Assembly: GCA_022818135.1 (NCBI GenBank)
Contig: JAFMSR010000012.1
Span: forward strand, 7,989,570-8,053,569
DNA from: Saxidomus purpurata
Taxonomy: Eukaryota; Mollusca; Bivalvia; Venerida; Veneridae
Direction: 5' to 3'
DNA length: 64,000 nucleotides
Made by a program: the position numbers and the translations under genes
The notes under the pieces: model-generated
Databases searched by the model: none
Seen by the model: only the letters and a program-made list of their open reading frames with translations
Told to the model about the DNA's origin: nothing
In this document: positions 37,401 through 49,400 of the stretch, in pieces
How the letters are laid out: every line of letters begins with the position of its first letter
Numbering within the stretch: the first letter of the stretch is position 1

Positions 37401-40400
37401 TATGCAAAATGTCCTTTCATGGTCTTATATTTCTCACATAAGATACAAATGTACTACCAAAACTTGGATGTTAAAGTCTTCCATGTGTTTCTTTGATAGT
37501 GTAATGCTATTCATAAATAATGAACAAGCACTGTCACTGTACACTACATATGCCTAACATGAGCTTTGAACTGTCGACATGAGTGTTGTGCGTGACACAC
37601 CTTCCAATAATGCTCTACAATTCTGCTAAGTTTTATCCTAACGAACATCTGATTGGTTATGTCATTTAAATTTGAGATGGTGAAATAACATTCATTTGTA
37701 TATATGCTTCTTTCTCCGCGACTCGAGGGTCTAAGGAATGATTCTGTATATTCTATGTTTAAAAATACTTTTTTCAAATGAAATTTAACTCTAAAAATTT
37801 TAGGTAACTATTCATTTATTCCCTTTAGAAACACAATTTAATGCAGTCATTTGTTGTTTACACAAAATTACCTGATATGTTATGACCTCTGACTCTCTGA
37901 TACACTCTGACACTTTCTCCGCAATCCGAGGATTCTGATTGGCTGAAATTTGGCTGTTCCATTATGTGCTTCCCGCACTTTTTACAAGTAAATTCAGTAA
38001 GTATGTTCTAGACGCAAGGGAAATAATCACTCCTGACCAAGGGCAAAATGGATAAGAATTTTCTGCTTATTTCCATGAAATATGTTAAAATGAAGTAGGT
38101 TTTTTTAATACTTTTGAAGACAAAAGTATTTTTTACATGATAATTCTTCAAATACCTGCTTGATACGCATGATTTTTCTCGTAAATGTGTAAAATCGCTC
38201 GATATCAAACTTGCATAAAATCTGGAGTTTTGGAATTATTTCGTGTGTGACCATTCGTCAGAAATAACTATCACGTGAATCACGGAGAAACCTCGGATCG
38301 GGGAGAAAGAAGGATATAGTCAGTTTATCCTACCAGTAATGATTGCATTTTAGAGCACTGGGCATTAGAATAGGGTTAACTGTTAGTGATTTTGACATTT
38401 GTCTCATTGTGCTGTGGCTGTTAAAAATTTCTGTGATCATTCAAAACCATATATAGAGTCACAAATGTCAAAATTTCAAAACAGTTAACCCTATACTGAA
38501 AGCCATAAACAATCAAAAAGTAACTCTGAACACTAAACATGACCATGACTTTAGAGTCACACGAGACACTGCAGGACACATCTTCCCAGCTACCACAGAT
38601 CAACATAGATTCTACTTACGGTTATCTTGACATCCCCAGACTTGGTTATCACGGCTTGACATGTTGGTTCTACCAAAATAGTACTGAAAAACATTGATGT
38701 TAAAACTTTTAAACCCTGTTTGTGAAGCAGAAGAAAAGAAGAACACAAAACCAGTTTAAAGACATAGTAACACGCTGTCATCATCACATATCATTTAAAA
38801 TACTGAAATTGCAGGAATAAAATCTCGAGGAAGATATATCAAACCTGTTTCCATTCATAATAATTGCAGGTCCGTCCATTTGATGTCCAGCAAGAAGATG
38901 TTCCAGTACATACACATTTGTATCTCTCCAACCACTGTCAAAGTAGCACTTGCTCACCTATGAAAAAGATCAAACCTGGGTATGAATACGCTGTAAATGC
39001 AAGTTCCTTTTTTTCGCACACTTGGACTGGTTTGTACACTCCTCTGAAACTCTTAAAAGGAACTGTAAAATCATAATGCTAATAACAATGTCACATTGAC
39101 TGTCTGGTTAGCACTGTGGTTAGTGCCCCCACTTTTCACCAATGCAACCAGGGTTCAATCCTTGGGTAGTATGTGATATGGTAGGTGGTCCCAAGATCAT
39201 ACATGTGGGTTTTCTCTGGTTTCCTCCTACAGTAAGATCACCATATGCCATCATCTGTGTGGTCAGTTCAAAAGCTTGTGTTAGTTTATGTTTGTTGTTA
39301 TTTGTATCTTGCAGACTTTAGATAAAGGATACCATTATTATTATTATTATTGTCAGACTGCTCCATGCTCTTCTCTGATCAACATCATATCTTAAATTTC
39401 TAATCAGCAAAACATGTTTCAGTGGCATTTATTACAAATCTTAGCATCTTAAAGTACACAGAATTGGTAGAAGACCATCCAAGTGACAATCCTGTGAAGT
39501 TTGGTTGAAACTGGCCTAGTGGTTTAGGAGATGTTGTTAAAAGATATTCTATTTTAAGCTCTTGTGGCCCTTTTAAGCTTTTGTGAATCGGTGCATAACT
39601 GTTTGAGCAATTTTGATGAAGAGCCATCCAAGCATCAATCCTGTGAAGTTTGGTTGAAATTGGCCGAGTGGTTAAGGAGAAGATGTCATTTAAAGGATTT
39701 CTATTTTTAGACATGGATAGAACTGAACCAGACTAATGGTGTTGAGAGCCAGGTGGTTTTGAGATTTGCCATAGATGACTTTCAGTCATCTGAATAGGAT
39801 TATTTCAACAAGAGCTGTCAGTAGGACAGCGTGCTCGACTTTTTTAGTGCTTGCCAATAAAACAAAACTTTGACAGTTAAGGGCACACAAGACTTTAACT
39901 AGGAATTTCTAAGTACAAATCAAGGGAAAATTTTTCACTTGAGAGTTATCTTCTTTTGCTTTCAGATAGGTCTTACGATGGTACATAAGTACTCCAACTT
40001 TCAAAGTAATATCTCAAATGGTTAAGTTAACAAGTGGACAAGAATGAAAATTTTAACTGAGTTTCTAAGTCAAAAAGGGCCATAATTCAAATAAAATCCT
40101 TGACAGAATTACCTTCTCCTGCCCATGTTTGGGAATCATGATGCTAAACAAGTATTCCAACTTTCAAATTAATATCTCAAACAGTTCAGTCAAAAAGTGG
40201 ACTGGTACGAAAAACTTAACCAAGATTCTAAGTCGATAAAAGGCCTTAATTTTTAAAACAAATCCCTGACAGAGTTACCTTCTCTTGCGTACAGATGGGG
40301 GTAATGATGGTGAAATAGCATTAAAAGTTTCAAAGCAATATCTCAAAGGATTAAGGCAATAAGAGGATTTTACCCATATTCAATGTATTTTCTAAGTAAA

Positions 40401-43400
40401 AAAGGGGGCATAATTCTGTCAAAAACCTTGACAGAGTTATGTCCTCTTGTCTGTTGATGAAGGTCGTGATGGTAAACAAGTATGGTTAGTTTCAAAGCAA
40501 TACCTCCAATGGTTTTGAAATAAAGTTGAGGTGGTACGAAAAACTTAACCAAGCTCAATACACTTTCTAAGTAAAAAAGGGCCATAATTCTGTCAAAAAC
40601 CTTGACAGAGTTATGTACTCTTGTCTGTAGATGGAGGTTATGATGGTAAACAAGTATGGTAAGTTTCAAAGCCATACCTCTAATACTTCTGAGATAAAGT
40701 GGGGTGGTACGAAAAACTTAACCAAGGTGTGACGCCAACGCCGACGCCGACGCCGGGGCGAGTAGGATAGCTCCCCTTTTCATAGAAAAGTCGAGCTAAA
40801 AATGAATATTTTTATTTTAAACATTTTACCAGTTACTATTTTGATAATTTTTTTACCAGTTCTGCCAATGGAGGACCTGTCGCATCTGGAATGGATTGCT
40901 CCTGCTGAGTTAAAGCTTTCCCGACACCTCGTATACGGATGTCATCTACAATGATACGTCTGTCTGGCAGAGTGAAACCAAATTCTGTCTGATACCTGTT
41001 CAATACGAAGCAAATTACTTTCAATATCTGTTAAAAATGTCCTATCTTAGACAACCCTCGATACAAAGATGTAAAGTTACAACAAACTTTATCAAAATTA
41101 TTTGTGTTCTTGTCTTTTTTGTCCAATGTAATTGTCTATGTAAAGCTGTCTGTACTGCCTTTATGTTCATACATATTGTCTGCACTAGCCCCTGTTGTAA
41201 TTAATGATTTATTTCTAATTTTTCCAACTGCTACAGCCCATGTCCAATATGACTTATTTAGAGTTGCAGAACCTGCAGTGTATCTTACTATATTCTTATA
41301 CTGATCATGATCTACACTTGTCAGGCCAAAAAAATCACTTGCCATCAGCAGAATCAGGGTTAAATATTACACAGACCTCTCTTGGAATGCCGCCCTGAAG
41401 TCGCCATGACAACTAGTTCCTTGTTTAGCGGGATGGTTGTCGGTCGTACACATGAGAGCACAGTCTGTACGATCGTACCTCATATGCAGGAAAGCCTCTG
41501 TTTCAATCTGGTTGCTGTAAAAACAGGCAGTATCAATTAGATCCACGTCTCATAATTTTCATGATATGTTTTGACTGAGCTGTTTGTTTAATAGACCTTG
41601 GTTTGTACTTCTTATAGCTTGTAAAATGTGTATGTAATATGATATGACTGATTGAGATTCTTTGTTTTTTCCTCTAACAAGTGGTAGTTAAATTGAATTA
41701 CCTGATCAATATACCAGACAGTACCTCTTCAGTAGAAATTGATTTCCCCAGAATGAGGCCTTGACAGCCACTGTATAAGTTTCAAGCTTTCTTAAAAAGA
41801 AGAAGAGAAATTGGGTGTACTTACTCCTTAAATCCTTGATTCTGTAGTTCTTTCCTGCACTGAGATGATAGCTCTTTGATCCTTCCATCCAAGTATTGCA
41901 GGGAATCTAGGTACAAACAATTCTTTTTTTAAAAATATCACTTTTCAACTAGCTTTATTCAGCACATGCTTAACATTATATTGCTAACTGATAAGAGATT
42001 TTCAGAATTTATGAAAAAGTACAGTCAAACCTGTGAACAAATACCACCCATGAAAAATTTAAAAGTTCGTCTTGGTCGACAGGTAGCCTTCAGTCACAGG
42101 TACATGTATCACCAATGAATACAGCAGTGTTAAACCCCTTCGACATGTTAGCTAAATAATCTATAAATATACTTGCCATCAGAGTATGAAGAAGCACAAG
42201 GTTCCTGGCATTCATGTACAACATCAGCGAGAGCCATACCATAGGCTGACAAGATACCAGCATACCTGTAAAATATGTACAGTACTCCTGAAAAAATATG
42301 CCTATGATTTAGTTTATACAAATTTATTCTAGTCTGATTATGAACAAAGCTTCCATAGCTTATTGAATTGCACTCAGATATTCATTCCAAATGTCATCAC
42401 ACTCGTGCAAGAGAGACAGCGCGTTTTTCATCGCTGCTACCTAGTAACAGCAGGGTGAATGGACTGAGGCCGGGACCTCCTGTTCGGGAAGCAAATGCCC
42501 TAACCTCTGAGCTATCGAGGCCCAAAATAATTATGCATATGATTTATGGTTACTAAACTAGATTTCATTTAAAAATTGTGTTTCTTTTAGCTTTACAATT
42601 TACAGACCTCAATACTTTAATCACAAAATAAATTGAGACATAACACTGACCTGTGAACATACACCTGTGTCATCCCAAGACTTCTAGCTATTGCACATGC
42701 ATGCTGTCCGCCAGCTCCACCAAAACATGCCAGAATATGTCGCGATGTATCGTGACCTTTAGCCTAAAAGTTAGAGATAATCTAGAGACTGTTGTACATG
42801 AGCAGTATCATCAGAGATACAAAACTACAATACAAGTAAATTTATGACTATAGATGACTTTGTTTATTACAAGTTCTTCACACAGAAGACTATTCCACAG
42901 AGTGAAAGTAACCACAGAGTGAAAGTAACAGCTTGCAGGATAATAGATTAATGTCTAGCCAAAGACAAGAAGAAATGATGGAAATTCACCTAAACCACCA
43001 AGAAATGAGGATAAAAAAGTAAATGCAAAGATGTACCCTATTAAATGTTTACTCAGAAAGCCATCAAATATTACCTGTGTCAGGGCTCTGATTGGTCGAC
43101 ACATTGTTTCATTGGCAACCTTAATAAACCCCATAGCAACTTCCTCCACTGTCATTTGCTGTTTACTGGAACCCTCTCCCTGACTCTGGGTAAACTCATT
43201 CACCTATGTTGATATACAAATCTGTGTTTACATGTGAAACCCAATCAAAATTGCATGAATACAAAAGTTGCTCCCCTTGGCCAAATACCAATGGTCAGTC
43301 TCGGTTAAAAATATTTGCAATCTTTACACATTCATTATAATTGTAAAGCCCCAGCAGTAATCTTTATTCCTTTCCTATTAAACTTTACATGAACAGAAAA

Positions 43401-46400
43401 GACGATTTATACTTTTTAAAAGTGCTTCCTGTTCACAGAGTTATATGGATTTTATAGAGATTTATAAAACACTCGTTGAAGACAAAAGGTTATTTAGCAT
43501 TTCGAAGGATAGTGCAGACATAATGTCCCAGTTCTAGAGGCACAACTATTTAATTTACCTGTCTGGCGAATAGCACCAGTACATCAGATTTCAATTTAAG
43601 GCCTCGTCTGAGAGACCATTAGTCATGTTAGTGGCCCAGTACGGTACTTGACCTGTCATACCAGTCCAGCATATTTTCACTAGACTGTAGATGCACTCTT
43701 CAATAACCAAGGCAGTTTTTGATGTATTTTAAGTCCATGATTATCAGGTACAGGTAATTAAAACCTCATGCACCAATATCTCACCTCTTTTGTAAGTTTA
43801 TCAAAAGCTCTCCGTGTAGCTGCCTCATCTAAGGGTTGATCCTGGGTCTTACCAAATATCTTAGGGAAGTACTGAGGCAGTAACCTGTTCAGACAGAGGT
43901 TAGCATCTGTCACTGTCAAAGGTCCACCTGAAATTATTACAAAATGTAGAAACAATAATCTTCATATCTAAGGTGTGTTACCCGTAATAATTATTCATCC
44001 TTTATTTTATTCTGTTATTTTTACAGCTATATCATGTTCCAGGAAACATGTAACCTAAAATGAATGTGTCTTATTACAATGTACTGCTATGTTATGTTAT
44101 TGAAATGTTGTGTTATTTTAGTTAAAAATTAATCAGAAAGTTTTCCTTGATCATGAACAGAAGTATTACCTTTCATGTAGCAGACTGGGCCGGGATTAGC
44201 TCCCGCAGACTCAGGTCCTACAACAAACATTCCTGAACGAAAAAATAACATGGACCCGCCACCTGCGGCCACAGTGTTCACATCCAACTGAAAAAATTCA
44301 GTCTCTATAGTTACAACATAATCAACATGTCTTGACTAAACTACATAAAAAATTTATCATAAAATAGCAAACAAGACTGGATTGCTTAAAAAAAGCTTTC
44401 TGTCTGTGAGTATTGACAGGTATGTTTTGACAGGCAGTTTACCTAACCATCTTTCCTGTGGTGGACTAGCACTAGACTGTGATCCTCCGTACAAAAATGC
44501 CAACTTTCTCAAGTAATGTGTTAGAATGGTATTGGGGCTTGAAACCATGGCCCTCAATCAGCAAGAGGTCCAGTGACTACTAGTCAGCAACCTTAACTAT
44601 TCAACCACTGAGGCCGGTCATTAGTTATGTATATACCTGTGGAGCTTGAATGGTGACTCCTGCAGTAGTTGACTCAAACACGTGTTCATACTGTCCCGCA
44701 TACCTACTCACATCTGTGGAGGTACCTGAAGCGAGTGTAAGCGTCTAGCAGATCTCTAACAAGAGGATAAATCTGGTCCTATACCGCTACTGAGCTTTAT
44801 GATTATTGCAATGAGCCCTTTTTGCTCTGAATGGCTTTAATCTCAGTATCTTCCCTTCTTTTCATTCCTTGGGGTTTAAGGCATTATTCACAGGCAGGGA
44901 GTTTACCTAACAATCATTTCTGGGAAGGACAAGTAGCAGACGCCTCTTCTCTTTATAAAGTAAAGTGATTTGAAGTCAGTGACCAGTGACGCAGCTGTAT
45001 CTTGGCCTCTACATTTAGATATGCTTTAAAAAGAAATACGAAGAAAAATGATAATAAATGATTCTACACTTCAGTGTCTTACAGTATTAACATCAGACCT
45101 GGGAATGTGACTCCTGATAGTAAATAAATGTTAGAAAGACAAAACCCTTCTACATATACAAATTTATTGTAAAAACTTACCACCCATATCAAATCCAATA
45201 ACAGGCATTTTAGTCTCTTTATTGTATGTTGTGAGTGCATAACCTACAACCCCACCTGCTGGTCCTGACAATATTGCTCGAGATCCTAGAAACCTGGAAA
45301 TAAAACAAGATCTCCTAGGAACAAGAACACAGTACTATCAGACAGATCCTAAAGAAATGCAATACATTACAAAACTACAGAGGCATCCATAGAACATTAG
45401 ACTTTGTCCTCACTCAACTGTACACAATTCCATTAAACCATTTACTGACCTCACCATTAGTTTACAATCGTACAGTGTACTGAAATTTCTAGGGTTGTAA
45501 CCATAGAATACTTCATAACAAACACAAACTGTAGACTTTCGTTCATGATACATTATATATATTACATAATTTTTAAATGTTTTATTTTTGTTACTCAGTG
45601 TATCACCAAAGACGCATGCAAACAGGATAAGGAAGTAACAGTTACGGCAGACGTGTTTTTGTGTTTCTTACTTACGATCCAACTGGTGTCAGTCCCCCAT
45701 CTGACTGCATAAACAAAACTCTCATGTTCTGTAAGATATGAAAAATAAACTTTCCATTTCATTCCTTAAGAATGTGTGTGCCCTTTAAGGACATTCCTGC
45801 CAATCAACAATGTCATCAAATTCACCTAGTTCTGTAAAATGGCAACAGAAATTTTAACTGTATCAGCCAAGATTCCAACAATTTGCCCTAAAACAAGTGG
45901 TTTGGAAAAGTTTGAAAAAGGTTGTGATAGATTCTCAAAACACAGGGGCGGCCCAGCTACCGGTACTCATTCGAATGCAGATCACTTGCTTGTGACAGTT
46001 TTTTTTTTTTTTAATATAAATTTTATAGTGTGGGGGGGGTTTTTTTTTTTTTTTTGGGTTTTTTTTTTTTTTTTTTTTAAAAAAAAAATTAAAAAAAAAT
46101 AATTTTTTTTTTTTTTAAAAATTTTTTTTTTTTTTTTTGGGGTTTGTTTTTTTTTTTTTTTTTTTTGGTTTTTTTTTTTTTTTTTTAAATTATTTTGTTT
46201 TGAATTTGGGCAAAATTTTAAACAGACAACTCCCTCTACAATATTCAGAAGAATTCTGTTTAATCTAAATTGATGTACATTGTAGTTTGAAACCCGAGAT
46301 GAAATTTTTCATACATGAAAATTCTGACTAAATTTCATGAAGACCTGGTGAAAAACCAGGCAATAAAAGCATGTCTACTAAATGGGACTCAGTCCATAAT

Positions 46401-49400
46401 ACCTCATTACAAAGTGTCAGAATACTAACAGATTTCACTCACACACAAATAAACTGACCCCAAGTTTCACTAGTGAAAAACTGGCTACAAAATACAGCAT
46501 TTCTACATTGTTTACAAGGTTTACCAATGATCTGACATTAAGTAACCTAAAGCCGTAGTTCCTTTGGCAAAATACAGATGTATGTGATTTATACTAATTT
46601 ATTCATTCTTGATTGCGAAACAAGTTTTTACAGCTCTCGAGACTCACTCCAGATGGAAACAACCTCATAGAGGGAGAGGCAATGTGGAATTATCTATGTC
46701 TTGCCTCAGGACACTACTCCCATGTAGAAACAAGTTAAAAGATTCTCAGTTAATATCAAATGATTTAAACACATTGACTAATATAAAATACATACCTCAA
46801 GACCCCCTTGGAAGCCAGAAGCGAAACCTTTGACGTATTTCTGTATATGTGGAGTAAGATAGGCATCGGCACACGCTGAAAATATATATAAATGCTACTT
46901 CACAACATTAATTTCCAAGACTACATAAAATGAAGTCCAAAGCAGTGACGTAGAATTACAGCAATGCGAAATGCAGCAAAGATCTCATAACCAGAACTAT
47001 TGTGCTGCAAAATTGTAAAGTATTGTGATATTGCAACTCCAGTGATTACATTTAACATATTTCAGTGGATATCACGGTGTATGGTAACCCAATGTCATAT
47101 AGAAATGATACAAGCTGCCAGTAAGTATTGTTTGATAAAGACATCCACTCAAACCTGCTTGAAGAATAAAATATTGCTCGTGTCTGGTAACTTTTGTCTT
47201 TCTAAGAAAGCTACTATTCTGAATATGGTTGTTTAGTAAAATTGTGTAATGTATTGTCATTCACTTCCTTTGTAACGGATAAAGTCGAGCTTTGTATATC
47301 TTGTTAATATTTATTAACTGTTCTCGAACAAACTTGTATTTACGGTAAAGTACTGTGTATACATGTACCTGTGTACCCTCTAGGAACTATTCGCACCATC
47401 GGCATGACAACAGACGACAACGACACGTGTGAAAATCCCATTTCTTTCGCTATAGCACCCACCCTCTTCTCATGTGCATCATACCTTGAAGTATCAAATA
47501 ACAAAATGTGAGTCACACATTTTAACTTCAAACATGATAACTGAACATGAAAGACTTGCTAAGTATATACATATAATGGCCACCTTTTCAAGTTAGCATT
47601 AAATGTAAATGAAGGACAATTTTCAATTTTTGAAACTGAAGAACTGTTACTCCCATGCTACTTCAAGTAACAATGAAATTAAGTGTTGAAATTCAAAGGT
47701 CTGACAAACATGAAACTGTAATTTACACTATATATTGCAGATAAAATTCCACTGGCCTGATAGCAATTTTCACCAGTACAACACAAACTTCACTGACTTT
47801 TCCAAGGCAATAGTCTCTGCTTGAACCTATTACATAAATGTACTTTTCTACTGGTCTGTTCAGTTGATTGTGATGTATTCATATTTACCTCCCTTGTTCT
47901 GATTTTAGGCAACTTTCTTTCAAGTCAAAAGGGTAAAATCTAGATTCTACTAAACGATTATAAACTGATCAGATTTATAAACAAGGGAGGTAAATATCTT
48001 TTGAACTTGTTGCACTGGGAAAAAGCACTGCCTTTGTACAGAAGATATTAGACCTACACATAATGCATGCTTTGTCTTCTGCCTTTACTCAGTTGCATGA
48101 TTTATTCTTCTAGGACGTTGGAATACAGAACAGAACAGAAGGTGATATGACCTAACTTACATGTATGAGTGCATGAGTACCACAGCTAGACTTCTGATTC
48201 CTTTACTGAGTAACTTCTGTAAATCTTCTCTTAGTTTCTTCTCATCTATGTCAGTCCAAACTTCCAGCTGAAACAAAACGTTTATACTCACAATATATAT
48301 ATTGACTGCCCTTAACCCCACCTCTACAAAATTTCTAAAATGGACTTTCAATTTGAACAGTACAATTAATTGTACAAAGGGTGTTTACTGAGTGCATAGC
48401 CAACTATACAGATCAGGAGATCTAAATGTGATTAATACCCCGGAAAGACTGCTTTGTAAACTGAGGAAGTTTGTAGTAACAGAATACCTTGCAAACAAAT
48501 TAAAAAGAGATATTGTTCTTGGGAATAACTCTGTATTTTGTCAAGATAGAGTTATGGTTCTTGTACACTAGACATCCTCTCAATGTGCTTGACCATTGTA
48601 TGAAGTTGTAGTGAATTCCAACCAATAGTTTTCGAATTATGCTCCGGACAAGTAAAAGCAACAAAGGGCAATAACTCTGAAATGAGTCAAGAAAGAGTTA
48701 TTGTTCTTTTGCACTGCACCTTCTCTCATTGTGCTTGACCATTGTATGAAGTTGTATTGAATTCCAACCAGCAGTTTTTAAGTTGTGCTCCGGACAAGGA
48801 AAAGTAACAAAGGGCAATAACTCTGTAAATACTCAAGATAGAGTTATGGTTCTTGTAGACTGCACTTCCTCTCATTGTGTTTGTGTTTGACCATTGTATG
48901 AAGTTGTATTGAATTCCAACCAGTAGTTTTCGAACTATGCTCTGCACAAGGAAAAGTAACAAAGGGTAATAACTTTGTAATGAGTCAAGATAGAGTTACG
49001 GTTCCTATGCACTGCACTTCCTCTCAATGTACTTGACCATTGTATGAGGTTGTATTGAATTCCAACCAGTAGTTTTCAAGTTATGCTCCAGACAAGGAAA
49101 AGTAACAAAGGGCAATAACTCTGTAATTACTCAAGATAGAGTTATGGTTCATATACACTGCACTTCCTCTGATTGTGCTTGATCATTGTATGAAGTTGTA
49201 TTGAATTCCAACCAGTAGTTTTCAAGTTATGCTCCGGACAAGGAAAAGTAACAAAGGGCAATAACTCTGTAATTAGTAAAGATGGCGTTATGGTTCTTGT
49301 GCACTGCACTCCCTCTCAATTTACTTGACAATTGTATGAAGTTGTATTGAATTCCAACCAGTAGTTTTCAAGTTAAGCTCCGGACAAGGAAAACAAAGGG

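Noticed and set aside
40370..40675. 101-codon minus-strand open frame with internal repeat
   Set aside because: It arises from the ~170-bp tandem units of the mobile element at 39808-40802.
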